This document shows, piece by piece, positions 1-11,546 of a stretch of DNA of 64,000 bases. Location of the stretch: contig JAKZZE010000013.1 of NCBI GenBank assembly GCA_024220505.1, positions 310,001 through 374,000 on the forward strand, given 5' to 3'. This stretch comes from Rhizopus arrhizus (lineage: Eukaryota; Mucoromycota; Mucoromycetes; Mucorales; Rhizopodaceae). Below the pieces are notes generated by a model. It was not told where the DNA came from. It did not search any database and saw only the letters and a list, made by a program, of their open reading frames with translations. The first letter of the stretch is position 1; every line of letters begins with the position of its first letter. A program made the position numbers and the translations under genes.

Positions 1-2540
1 ATTCTCAGTCTCCTCATCTGCTCAAATCAATCTCGACTACTAAATCCATAAGAAGGTTAATTACACAACAATCAAATGAAGATGAAAAGTTTCACAGCAT
101 ATTAAAAGTGATGTATCAACAACTAGATTCACTTAAGCTTGATTTCTTGAAATTTGTAGAAACTGATTGTAATTCATGTATTTTTTTAATTGTTCATATA
201 AGTCTTATTTTTTTTTTAATGCATAGTTTTTGGAACTAATAATAGTACAGAGTCATCAAGAATTAAAAATGCATTAAAACGAGACGAAAAAGGTAACAAG
301 AAAAAACGGCTGCCTTGTTATGCATACTAATGCGTCCTTTATTCTTATAGAGAATCAAACAGTATTATTTAATGAAGAAAGAAAGGTAATAAAATAAATA
401 GAACTTACAATCATATCAACACGTACGGTTAGGCTTATGAAGCAAGAATACAAACATTAGAGCGTAAAATTCAATCTTTTAGCGACAACAACAAAGCGTC
501 ATCTTACTCTATTATTTATGATGATAAATCCACTGAGAATCTAAAGTCAAAGTTAACAGAGATACAAGATGTAGCAGAACGGCAAAAGAGGGAAATAAGT
601 GACTTAAAGGATACAATACAAAAAGTATAAAGAAATACCAGAATAAAAATATGAGCTAATCACTTTTTTAAATAAAAAGATGAAAGAAGAAAAAATTCAA
701 AGTGAAAGTGAAAAAGAAGATCAAAGACTTCAAATACAAGAATTAGAACAACTCTTGGAAGAAGAAAGACAAACTTATGAACACAATAGACAAAGTGTAA
801 GTTGTGTTTTATTATTATTTGTCATAGAATGCTAAGCTCTCTACTTTAGTTGTTAAATGAAGCTAAAATCAAGGATAATTTGGCTGATATCCGTATCGCT
901 GGTCTAGAGGAAGATTGGCATGGAAAGGTAAAAAGAAAAATGATTATTTCAGTCTGTTCTTACACAAAAAATAAAAGTTGAACGATGCACAAAAGGCGCT
1001 TGAAGAAGAAACAAAAGCTATCGATGACCTTAAACGACAGCATGCAGCCGAGATAAGCGATTTGAAGCTTGAGTATGACAATAAGCTTCGAGAAAAACTT
1101 CAGGTAGCCGAGAATGAAAAGCGAGAGCTTACGATGCTTGTAGACCAATTACGTCTAGATCTCAATTCTGTCAATCAACACCTGGAAGAAGAACGAAGTA
1201 GATACGAAGAACGATTGAATGAGATGCAGCAGGAGATAATGGAGAGTGAGAAAGCACGGGATGAAATCAAATTACTTCAGCAGCAGACCCGATTGATGGT
1301 CAATAGAGCACAAGAAGATTGGTTAATGAAACATGAAGAACTGCAAAAGCTCAAGGATGAGCAAGTCAAGGTTAAATTCGCTATTTCAGAACTCTTGTCA
1401 CGGTACATGGGAGAAGGCGGAAACATTACGGAACAAACGGATCTTGAGCCGATCATCCGAGTTTTTCAACAAAATTTAGATCAATTCACTGCTCAAGCCA
1501 ATTTGAATCAAGAGGTAAAATGATACTAGTAAGATGAACTTTAACTGACTTCCATAATAGAATTATGAAAACCTGGAACAAGAAACAGCGGATTTAAATC
1601 AAAAGTATCATGAATTATTAGAAGCACATCAAGAATGGAGACCTATTGCGATTGGTATGGCCGAAAAGCTTGAAGAGTATCGCAAGATGATTTTATATGA
1701 ATTGATCAATCAATTTCAAATATCAGCCGATGAAGATGAATTGAACATCTTATCAAGAAAGGTGACACCAAGTGAAGATGATGCAGCCATGTGGAACGAG
1801 ATCCTTCAGTTGGCATCCTCGATTGACTTTCAAAACATCACTCGAAGATTGCACAAGCGTGTGAAGGAAGTCTTTGAACAGGCGAAGCATTGCAAGAAGG
1901 AATATAGAGAATTAAGAGGTTCCTTTGAAAGCAATAAATAGGATTTGTAATGAAACTAATTCCTTCTTTTTGAACATAGAAAAATACGTGAGATTATCTG
2001 CCAAGATGACTGAAAAGATTTCATTTAGAAAGTAAAGCAAAACTGTTTGTTTGCCGTTGACTAATCTTGTTTTTATATAAAAGCTTTAAAGTAGGTGATG
2101 TTGCCCTGTTCTTACCAACACGTAATGCCGGTGGAAAGCCGTGGGCAGCATTTAATATTGGTTCACCCTATTACTTTCTATCACCTGCAGGAGCAGCAGA
2201 ATTCACAACTATGAGTTCAGAATGGATTGTGGCTCGAATCACAGCCATCACAGAACATGTTGTGGATGACAGTGATCCGAATCCGTATGGGCTCTCTGCT
2301 CATGTAAAATACTATGAGTTAGAAGTTGAATGTTGGAAGAATCAAAGGATGCACAAGAAAAAGCCTTCACCTGGTTTTATTGATTCCGGCTTGGCCTCCA
2401 TTACCAACCCTGACTCCAAAAAGAGACCTTCATTTGTCTCTTTGGCATCCTCGTCGAATATTGTACACAGCACATCTCCTCATCATGATGCATTAAAACG
2501 AAGACGTAGTAGTACACCTAGTGTGATGATACCCCAATAA
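1..2540 (+). CDS. ATG11: Autophagy scaffold Atg11, C-terminal part (gene runs off the left edge)
   Basis: Exons: <1..168, 227..292, 351..385, 433..624, 680..796, 850..927, 978..1514, 1561..1918, 1980..2031, 2084..2540. These give 685 in-frame residues. The first ~550 residues are nearly continuous charged coiled coil. The last exons hold the Atg11 C-terminal domain: KISFRNFKVGDVALFLPTRN, then KPWAAFNIGSPYYFL, followed by a Ser/Lys-rich tail. The asparagine of RNFKVGD is itself created by the 2031/2084 splice, which supports the model. Family knowledge: Atg11 (FIP200-like) is the scaffold of selective autophagy, bridging cargo receptors and the Atg1 kinase at the pre-autophagosomal structure. 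The N-terminal part, including any ubiquitin-like domain, lies outside the window. Introns are 47-61 nt with GT-AG ends. Confidence 0.88.
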
Positions 2541-2589
2541 ACCCCCTTTTTTTTATTTACACGCACACACACACACACGCACACAAAAT
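2541..2589. repeat. (CA)n microsatellite between two convergent genes
   Basis: A short CA/CACG dinucleotide tract at about 2560-2585 fills the ~50 bp between the ATG11 stop and the stop of the convergent phosphatase gene. Both genes' 3' UTRs must overlap here. Confidence 0.6.
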
Positions 2590-3608
2590 TCATAATTCAG
2601 CGACATTACTTGTCTTACCGTGAACACTTGATTCTAATTTTAATAATTCAGCGATAAAGCCAATGTTGGGTGAGATGCTAGGTCTTGCCTTGACAAGTAA
2701 TTGATAGGCTTGTTTGAGTGTACGATGTTCAGAAAGTATTAAATAAGCCAAGATGACGGCTGCAGATCTTGATTTACCTGCTTGACAGTGTACATAAACA
2801 GGATCTCCGTGTCTTTTTGCATTATCTATTTTTATTTATGAACAAACGCTTTCTTTTTTTATATATTTTCTCTCTAAAATTTACTAATGACATTCACAGC
2901 CTTTTTTAAAATATCTTGAACATCTTTCATGTCTAAAGTGTCTCTAGCTGGTATCTTTTTATAAACAAACAACTCTTTCAGCCCAGGTATATCGTCATCA
3001 CATTCCTCTGCCATGTTCAATATCCATCGAATCGATCTAGACTTGAGCAGCACAAGCTGTCGACTTTCTGTGATCTCTGGACCAAGGTATAAAAAGTCAC
3101 TGACGATTTCCGAAATTACAAAACTCTCTTGCTGCTGTTCCTTTCTTACGATTGAACCGCGTCTTTCGGTATCCACAGCAAACAGACTTGCTCTTCTTTG
3201 CAGTGGGCCTTTGATGGGATAAGTTAGATAGTGACGATCAGTATCCCAAGCTTGAAAAGCATTAAATCCATTATGAAGCCAATAGACTTCATGATCTTGT
3301 TGTGCAAGGACATCGATCAAGGTCCAAGTCGCTTCCTGTGACATGGCATCATCGTACACAACAACTGAGGTATAATCACCTGTGGTGATGAAGTGGTCTA
3401 GATTAAAGTGAGAGATGACTCCACGTTGATATCGTTTGACGAGTAAAGTAGGTAAATCAAGATGGATCGAGTGACGGATATGACATGCGTCGTAATCGGA
3501 TATGGGTCGCATATCAATCATCAGTGGTGGATCATTGTGAGCAAGTCGTTTCCCTAATTCGGATGGTTCCATAGGTTTTGCTCTTGAATTGTTGGTATCA
3601 AGCGGCAT
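2590..3608 (-). CDS. Rhodanese + dual-specificity protein phosphatase (MAP-kinase-phosphatase-like)
   Basis: Exons complement(2590..2825, 2885..3608), 319 aa. Residues ~15-130 are a rhodanese-like domain (PPLMIDMRPISDYDACHIRH), with Asp rather than Cys at the usual active loop. Residues ~170-319 are a dual-specificity phosphatase domain with the catalytic P-loop VHCQAGKSRSAAV (Cys about 255) and the upstream general-acid Asp region (ARDTLDMKDV). This order is that of MAP kinase phosphatases, where the rhodanese part docks the kinase. The start MPLDTNNS is preferred over a longer frame reaching 3734, because that extension only translates a (GA)n repeat and polypyrimidine DNA. The intron is 59 nt. 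The exact substrate cannot be told. Confidence 0.85.
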
Positions 3609-3668
3609 AAATGAATACTTTATAAAACAAAACAAAAAAAAAAGATAAAAGAAAGAAATGTAGAAAAG

Positions 3669-3674
<6 letters not shown>

Positions 3675-3701
<27 letters not shown>
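3675..3701. repeat. (GA)n microsatellite in the phosphatase 5' region
   Basis: About 13 GA units (CT on the coding strand) lie 67-93 bp upstream of the phosphatase start, within a longer pyrimidine-rich leader. It is a simple repeat, probably part of the 5' UTR or core promoter. Confidence 0.8.
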
Positions 3702-3706
<5 letters not shown>

Positions 3707-3854
3707 AAAAGTTAAAAATAAACTCTTTTGACAATGTGACAATAACATTATTGTATGTATTTTTAGATTCATTACGTAAAGAAAAAGAAAGCTTGAGTTG
3801 TATGTATTTGTATGTATTTGTATGTGTGAGTGTTTTTCTTTTTTTTTTTTATTT

Positions 3855-4116
3855 TTATTCTGGTGCATGATTAGTGTTATTTTGAGCTATTTTAAGCTGT
3901 TCACGTAAATCAGCAATCTTATTTGTCTGCTTTTTAACTAATTCCATTAATTGTTCTGTACGTAATTGATATTGTTTTAATAACTGTTTTGTATGTTGTA
4001 ACTCATTCGAGAGGTTTTGAACATAATCATCATCCATACTCGATGAAGAAGCCGTAGTGACTGTAGACTGTGTAACAAAAAAGATGACTATTTATCAGAT
4101 TCTCCTCTCTTTTCTT

Positions 4117-4151
<35 letters not shown>

Positions 4152-4479
4152 AATAGTTACTTACAGTGGGTGTTTGATAGGTATTTGTGGCTGTATTTGT
4201 GGCTGTACTGGTGGCAGTCGAGGTGGTATATTCCATATTGGTATTGTTATTACTATTAACAGGATCGTAAAAGAAGTCTACAGGCGCGGGATACATTGCT
4301 GTAGATTGTTCATTATTATATCGTAAACCAAAAGCCTGTTGCTGCTGCTGCTGCTGCTGTTGTTGTTGTTGTTGTTGTTGTTGTTGTGAATAAGATATAT
4401 TAAATGGTTGGTTATTATTATTGCTATTATTATTACTACTGCTAGTAGAAGGTGTTGGTGTGAAATAAGGCGTTTCCAT
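3855..4479 (-). CDS. Unrecognised poly-Q / coiled-coil protein
   Basis: Exons complement(3855..4067, 4165..4479), 175 aa, phase-0 junction after ...QTPT. The N-terminal half is low complexity: a Thr/Ser/Asn stretch, then about 17 consecutive Gln encoded by mixed CAA/CAG (4339-4387), then alternating ATxT repeats. The C-terminal ~60 residues (DYVQNLSNELQHTKQLLKQY onward) have regular hydrophobic spacing and read as one coiled coil. The 97-nt intron holds a long homopolymer (4119-4144), so its length could be misassembled. PolyQ followed by coiled coil is common in fungal regulators, but no DNA-binding motif is visible and no function is assigned. Confidence 0.6.
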
Positions 4480-4935
4480 GGTAATACAGCAAAAGACTCG
4501 ATTTTTTTATTTTATTTTATAAAAAAAGAGGAGAAGAAAAAGAAGAAAGAGGGCAAACAGCTATTAAAAGAAGTTCAGAAGTTACACAATAGACCACTCA
4601 AATCAACTGCGCTTCCGGGTAACATGAAATAATCCGCACTTTTTACTTTTCTATTTTTATGCAAAAATTTTAAATAATGTGGAGGACAAAATAGATTAAA
4701 AATAAAAGCAAGGGAAGAAATTGTTTTATTTTTTATTTTATTTTTTGAATGAAACAAGAAGGGAAAAAGTTTCAAACATTTGCCCTGATCGGTCACTCGC
4801 ATCCCTTTTTTAAACTCCATAAAAGAAAACTTTATTCATTACATCGATAAGAGATGGGTTGTGGTAGCCTTGACAATAAGAATGCTCTATATTCGTTTTC
4901 TATTAAAAGCTGTTGGTAACCTATTTTTATCTCTT

Positions 4936-5851
4936 TTAATACAAATAACCTTGTCTTGATCCTTGCTGTTGAAAATCCAATCTCTTTGAAAAATATTTTG
5001 CTTTATGGTTACTTTGACTTACAGGTTCCTGTTGAGTTGTTATTCTCACGAGTTTTTTATTACTTGAACAATCCAATAGATGAAGCCGACCATCGATGAC
5101 CAATGAATTCTTTTTTCTTTCTTGGATTGAAGCCAATAATTGTTTTGCTGATTCGATCACATAAGGTTTGCTTGTCTAATGAAAAATAAATAAAACAGAA
5201 AGAAAAAGAGAGATATACTTGCAGTCTGTTCAGTAGCGGGATTATTCACCATCAAGCGGACTTGATCAGAACCAGGTTTACTGCTGTTTTCTTCAAAAGA
5301 CCGCCTCTTTTGATTCAGAAAAGATTGATCCAGACGTCTTTTAACTAAAATATTCCGAATTTTCTCATTTTCTATCACTGGTGGTTTACTACTATTTATT
5401 CTTTTTTTCAAATCTTGTAATTTTTTATCACTTTTGTATTTTACTAATAAATGTTATCAATCAAATTTAAATATAAAACAATTCACCTTTTCAAAGTAAA
5501 ATGAGTCATTGGAGAACTGGAATAGTCTTTTAATAAAATTGATTGTGTATCAAGGAATTCTTTTAAATCATTCGATTCTAAATCAATACATTCATCCTCA
5601 CCAACTAAAATGTACATGAACAATGACATTATTTATCAATCAACATAATTACCGTCATTGATCCTATTAAATAACATCACACTTTCACATCTTGAAACTG
5701 GCCTTTCATCACAAACAGAAGGTGTAGGTGTCAGTAGTTGTTGACGTACTAATTTCCATTCATCTTCATTCACATTTAAATCAATAGATTGATTTTCACA
5801 AGTCTGGTTTAAATCAATAACGTCGTTAATATCAAACGCATAAAGAGACAT
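4936..5851 (-). CDS. Unrecognised 254-aa basic protein with four exons
   Basis: Exons complement(4936..5175, 5223..5430, 5487..5604, 5653..5851). The sum is 765 nt and all phases agree. The N-terminus is acidic (MSLYAFDINDVIDLNQTCEN); the middle is Lys/Arg-rich (SDKKLQDLKKRINSSKPPVI, VKRRLDQSFLNQKRRSF); the tail is Gln/Ser-rich. I recognise no domain. The intron at 5176-5222 can only keep frame if its donor is GC (GCAAGT on the minus strand), a rare but strong GC-AG splice site. Neighbour 3855-4479 runs in the same direction and is also fast-evolving in appearance. Nuclear location is a guess from the basic middle part. Confidence 0.55.
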
Positions 5852-7411
5852 GAAAGAAACAAAAGAAATACAGAGTTCTTTATGTCAACACTACATAAAC
5901 TACCCCTTGCTTATGTTTTGTATACAAACGTCCTTTTGCAGATCATAATTTTCAACTTTACTCTTACTATTGAAACATAATCATTTTAGATAATCTTACT
6001 GTAAATATCTCTCTTTTTTTCCTTTTTGTTCATATTAAAGAGTTCATCAATAACAATGAACATAGCTAGTGGCTAACTTCTTAGTAATAAACAAGAAATA
6101 GATGACTATTATTTCTGTTTGTAAAGTACTATTTCATATCTCATTACTTTTACACTAGACTCTTTGATATCCATTCAATCTTTTTTTTTGATTTTGGTAG
6201 ACTTGGGATTTGCATGTTATAATATCTTCAAATCAGTCTGCTCTTTAGCTAGCATTACTTTGGTAAATGAATAATAAACAAATGATCAATCGTAATAGTC
6301 ACAATACAAAATAGCCAGGTCGTACTCTTTTATCCCAAGATTAACCTATTAATCATACTATAAACAAGTATTACTTTATTACAGTATAGACAGTCACTGT
6401 CTTTCGTAGATCAAACTGTTGTTCAATGCATTAACGTTGAGAGATTTTGTTTTTGATGGTCTTGGTTAAATGAAGCATACAGTTCATTTGATAAATCGAA
6501 AAAAGAAGATTATTTCCACACACACACTCTCTCTCTCTCTCTTTTTATATTCATAATAATAGGTACATCAAATTGATAAGCTGAAGCCTTTTTTTTTTTT
6601 TTTTTTTTTTTTTGGCTTGGTTCAAAGTGACTACAAGAACCAATCTTTGCACTTAAAAAATAAAAGAAAATGCTTAGAACATATCATTTACCTTTCACCG
6701 TCCGTGGTGAGAAGCTTTTGCTATATTGTTAATGATAAAATATAGCTCAGACATTTACCAAAAAGAAAAACACTCAATATAAAGCCATGAATCAAATTGG
6801 TCCCTTTTCAATTTTGAAAAGGTAATTTTGAGAAATCAAAATATATTAAAATGAAGCTGAAGCAACCCATTGTAGCAAAAACGATGTGCTTCGGTTGTGG
6901 TTCATACCATTCTTAAATAAGGTTTCTTTTGTAAAACGTTATAAAAGAGCATATTTTGAGGCTCAGTTTAGCAACCTAAAAGACAAATTGGGAAGTGCAC
7001 TTTACGCTAATTAGGAAATCTCGTGAAGTTATTTTTGATACAAATAACCAACCTGGGTCCATTCAGACATTAATCATGCCATATAATAATAAAAATTAAA
7101 GTGTTTATAATAAAGATGAGTTGATATAAACTTATCTACAATCGGTTAACAATGTATTAAATAATATATAATCAACTATGTATTTTACAATATCATTATA
7201 TTTTTTAAGACAGTTTTCAGTTCATATTGTGCTTTCTCATTCGAATTTTTTTTTTTTTGAAAATTTTTGAAGACTACTTACTCATAAAATCCACTTGGGC
7301 ATGAGATGTTTAGTACATCTGTTTGCTCGGACCAGTTTAATGTAAAGCAAATTGAAGGGAGACTAAAGAACCCTTTCGGGATCAAGGGTAAAAAAATGAG
7401 AAGGGAAGAAA
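5852..7411. other. Gene-free AT-rich stretch
   Basis: I see no ORF worth calling, tRNA or array here. It contains a (CA)/(CT) microsatellite near 6520-6542, a T homopolymer at about 6591-6614 and two more poly-T runs. The first ~200 bp must include the promoter of the gene ending at 5851; the rest has no recognised content. Confidence 0.5.
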
Positions 7412-8112
7412 TTACGGCTTTACCAATGTTTGATATTTAGGAAAGACTGTAGTACCAAAGCTCTTTTTATCAATAAAAAACCGTGTGACGGCACGACAGA
7501 TATGAAACCTAATATAGTGGATGACCTGAATGAGTCGTTCAATGAAAATATTGACGACAATATCCGGTTCTTCTTCATGCTTAAGGTTCTCATAATGTGG
7601 AGCACGTAGTTGCCTGGATCGAGATCTCAAGTTTCTAATTGTGAACAGAACTCTGCTTCATAGACATTCTGGATGAAAATGGCAGCTAAATTTCGGTCAG
7701 GATAATGAGTACTGTGAGTTCGGCTACGGTTGGTGTGCAAAGTGTGAAGTCTGTCACGTAATTGGCTGATAGGTAGGCGACGTTGGAATGGTATATAAAG
7801 GTATTTAAAGCCTTGGTTGGCTGAGGAGCAGCAGTAGCTTGAGTCAGAAGAGAGCGACCACATATAGGCTTTACAGTCTTTGGCGTAGGATCGGTTGAAG
7901 GGAAGGTATTTCTTAGTAGGGTGTGGTTGTCTTTGTGATAAGGCAGCGGGTGGAGTAGAAACCGTAGTTGAGGATTCCATTGTATAACTCTGGGTATAGG
8001 TGGCACGAGTATGCTGCTCGCGGAGAGCTGCGTTTTGTTCTTTGAATCGTTTTATTTCTTTTCTAGCTTCAGCTAGTTGAACCTGTAGTTGGGCTAGCAA
8101 CATCACATTCAA
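7412..8112 (-). pseudogene. Broken retroelement-associated ORF (probable)
   Basis: Frame 1 (8112 to 7627, 161 aa) starts with a short coiled coil (AEARKEIKRFKEQNAALREQ) and then reads PISQLRDRLHTLHTNRSRTH and HYPDRNLAAIFIQNVYEAEF before a stop. A second frame takes over at once (7630 to 7412) and is protein-like: RLIQVIHYIRFHICRAVTRF. The LRxxLxxLxxNxSR...HYPDRN pattern resembles, from memory, ORFs that accompany retroelements in mucoralean genomes. The frame change near 7627-7630 is what a 1-nt indel in a decaying element would give. I would not trust a function. Confidence 0.4.
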
Positions 8113-8649
8113 AAAAAGGGGAAATGCTTTCCAAATGAATCAAAATACAATAGAAAGTGCAAAAAAATAAATAAATAAGAATGCGCAAATCGATTGAAAA
8201 AACACTATATAAATTCATTTCCAAATATGTTTTACGGTACACAGTATTGAGGCTGTTGTCGTTTTATTTTAAACTCAGTCATTGTACCATCAATTGTACT
8301 AAAAGTTGAAGATGCTTATATTAAGTGTAACACTTTAAAATGTTGTACTCGAAACAAAAAGAGAAAACCAGTTACTCTTACCAAAGAATCCGAAGTACTT
8401 GAGTAAAAAAAAGAAGAAAAGAATACAATTTTTGTCAATTGAAGAATAGATTTACTTTTTTTGTAGAAATTAAATATACTTTTCTGCAAAAAGGAAGAAG
8501 AAGAAAAAAAATAAACTTGAATTTGTGTAACTTTAATAAATCAATTCAGCTCATTTCTTTTCATTCTTGCTTATTTTATCACTGGGTTCCCCCCTTCCCC
8601 TTCTCTCTCTCTTTCCCTCTCTCCTTTTTTTTTTTTTTTTTATTAAAAA
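8113..8649. promoter_or_regulatory. Intergenic region with polypyrimidine leader before 8650
   Basis: Gene-free. The last ~60 bp before the ATG at 8650 are almost pure C/T (CCCCCCTTCCCC..., then a T run of about 19), followed by ATTAAAAA. Pyrimidine-rich tracts just upstream of the start recur in this window (14020, 31773, 37792, 57757) and probably mark transcription start areas. Confidence 0.4.
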
Positions 8650-11059
8650 ATGTTTAAAAGTAAAAAGAAGAAGCAGCAACAAAAGAAAATTATTGAAGAA
8701 CCGACAATACCCGAAGTTAAACAGTATCAGATCTTAGACGACATTCCACTTGCTCATGACTTTCGCTCTTCGACCATCTTACCTCACCTTAACACAAACA
8801 TTGACGTAGCAAAGATAGAGCCTAATTCACCTTCAATAACTGACAGCAGTAAATATTATGAACAAATAGCTGCTTGGAGACATGAAAAAAATCAAAATAG
8901 ATATTCAAATGGGTTATTTGGTGGAAAACATAGAGGAAGACCTAAATTAGAACATAATAATAGACCTGTTTCAGAAGAACAAGAGATAGTAAGCTTTTTT
9001 TTTAATTAATGAAGCGTTAGTGTAACTTACTTATTTATATAAAAGGAACAAGAAACTTACTTGTATGAACCACAGTCAGAAGAAGAAGAAAATTATTTTT
9101 TTCAAGATTTTTCTGCTGAAAACAAAGACACTAAAAAATCAAAGCGACGAGTAGTAAAAAAGACTTCAGCATCACAGCAAACAAAGCCATTTAATCTATC
9201 TTCTTTTGCACAAGATTTACATGACAATCGCCTTTCCGTTATCCAGTCACGTCAAAGTAAGATTGTCATGACTGAAGAAGATGAAAGACAATTGGAAAAA
9301 TTATTGGAAAAGAAACGGTTCGAAAGCTCTGAATCACTCTTGATGCCACCGCTACCCTCATTCTCTTTAGTAAAGTCTCAATCAACACCAAGTCGTACTA
9401 GTATTGCTGTGGTTGAAGAAGAAGAGATTGTGCCTCAATTATCAAGAGAACATTCCGCAGCACACAGCTTTACAAGTACATCAAGCACTATTTCAAATAA
9501 AGAAGTTAGTGAGAAACTAGGTACAACACTTTAATATCACATGAATTGAGTCTAATTGATTGCGTTTAAAAATAGAAATTGATGATGAGCACATACTTGA
9601 TTTAAAACCAGCCAATTCCTTCAGTAGCACTCAACTAGATCGTTCTCTTTCAAATGCTAGTGTAAAAAAGAATCAACTAGCAAGAGTTCCTTCATTTAGT
9701 AGTATCAAAAGCAAAGAACAAACACTCACAAGGTCACCCTCTATAGCAAGTATCAGAAGCAAGGATCAAAGGCTGATGAGATCTCCTTCAATGGCTAATA
9801 TCATAAATCAAGATCAACGATTAACAAGATCTCCTTCTGCTACCAGTCAACTAAAGAAATCTTCTTCAATAGCTAGTATTGATCCACTCAAACGATCCAT
9901 CTCTACAGCGAGTATAAAACAAAACACGGATCAATTCAACAGATCAAATTCCACCTTGAACATTAAGCGTTCCCCTTCAAATGCAAGTATGAATGAACCA
10001 ATACAGTCCAACTCGACTAGTAACACCAAGTCTACATTTGAAACCATTGAAGAGGAGCAGCAAGAGCATCAACCAAAGAAATCGACTAGTACAGATCTTT
10101 TAAAATCTATTATAACGAATGAAGCATCTGTACTAAAGACTACGTCCTCAAGAAGCTTGTTCGGTAGCTTACGTCAAGTAAGTCGAAGTAAGACAACGAC
10201 CTCCGCCACCTCTTCTTTCAAGGGGCTTGTTCGCAATCTAAGTCAAGCCTCTCACAGACCATCGAGCACCAGTATCAACTCTGGTATGTCTAGGGCAGCC
10301 ATGGCCGTCCTACAGCACGAACAAAAGAAGGATGAGGAGGAAAGACCAGAGGGGAAGCAAGACGAGGAGGAAAAACCACGAGCAAATAGTCGCCTGATCT
10401 CCCAATTGATTTCAAAAGCAGCTAGGCACAAAAAGAACACAAAGATTGTAAACATGAATGAAGGCAAGGGTCGAGCCAAGGTGGTGCGAAGGACAATCAT
10501 CTACGTTCAACCAGATTCACTGAATGGCGCGTTGAAAGCAGCCGAAAGCAAAGCATCATCTGAAGACGAGGCATCCAAGGAATATGTGACAGCAACCAAA
10601 GTGGTACGTCAGACATCAGTTCGCAAACGTGTCGTGACTGACAGACAGCAAGATAAGAAGAGGTGGCAATTACAAAGCATGGATGAGAGTGAATTTTTAT
10701 CAGTCAGTGATGAACAGCAACCTAGGGAAGATTATTTAGAGGGAGTTGAACTTCGAGAGATGAGCGATGGATCAGTTGTTTGGGGAATTGTGAAGCAGCA
10801 AGGTAACCGCAAGAGCTTCTTTGCACCAAATCAAAACAATATCTATGAACACATTGAAGATGAACTAGCACCTCCACCGATTCCTAAACGATCTCCCAAG
10901 AGACAAGCAGATAAGAGTGAGACAACAGATATTTATTATTCGGATGAAATGACTTTACCCAATTTATTAAAGATGATGCAGCAAGAAACTCATCCTGGAG
11001 ATGAGCTTTCTGTAGATGATCAATTGGATGAAATGATGCGTATTTTGACCAGCCAGTAA
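8650..11059 (+). CDS. Unrecognised 765-aa Ser-rich protein with RSPSxASI repeats
   Basis: Exons 8650..8988, 9046..9520, 9576..11059, with intact frame across 57- and 55-nt introns. The N-terminus is very basic (MFKSKKKKQQQKKII). Residues ~290-415 hold an imperfect repeat of about 18-22 aa with core R(S/V)PS(I/M/F)ASI or KSSSIASI, repeated about nine times. These are dense Ser/Thr sites after basic residues, hence candidate kinase targets. Downstream come an acidic Glu/Lys stretch and a conserved-looking block LREMSDGSVVWGIVKQQGNR, then a proline patch (APPPIPKRSPKR). No enzymatic domain is recognised. The 499-aa last exon is free of stops and uses codons like its neighbours, so it is a real gene. 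Function unknown. Confidence 0.7.
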
Positions 11060-11546
11060 CAATAATTGATATGATAACCATTTTGCTTATGTAAGATTAC
11101 AGTCTATATTTCAAGCATTCGGAAATTTTTTACCCTATTCACTTTTGTTCCCTCCTTCTCCCTTTGTCAATTGTATAAATAAAGCAAAATAACTGAGGCA
11201 GCTTGCTATGTATTATTAAATTAAGACATATACTAAAGCTTTTATATTATTAAAAAAGTATATGATTTATGCATTTTGAATAAAACATTTTCTTTTTCTT
11301 TTTTTTTTTTTTTTTTTTTTTTCTTTTTTTTTAATTCAAGGTACGAAGTTCAGTTTAAATAGCAATTGGAGATAGCTTTTTATGCTAATGATGTATATCA
11401 GAATGTCCTTTTTTTTTTTTCTTGCTCTGAATTCTTGTATCCTTCTTTCTTTCTCTCTTTTCCTTTTTCTCTTCTATTTAAAACTAAACAAAAAGGATAA
11501 CAAATTCATCGCTATCTATTTATCTCCGTAAAAAAATTAAAAGAGA
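11060..11546. promoter_or_regulatory. Intergenic region upstream of VTC4-like gene
   Basis: 487 bp, no ORF. It contains long T runs (11300-11330 and 11408-11420) and a C/T-rich stretch ending about 60 bp before the ATG at 11547. I could not identify a phosphate-response (PHO4-type CACGTG) site. Confidence 0.4.

Noticed and set aside
2874..3734. Long upstream extension of the phosphatase ORF (MSKEFIFNFSFSLSL...)
   Set aside because: The extra N-terminus only translates a (GA)n repeat and poly-pyrimidine leader, and would not be conserved; MPLDTNNS at 3608 is the sensible start.
4339..4387. CAG/CAA triplet tract considered as a CRISPR-like or regulatory repeat
   Set aside because: It is an in-frame poly-Gln tract of a gene; no spacer-repeat structure is present anywhere in the window.
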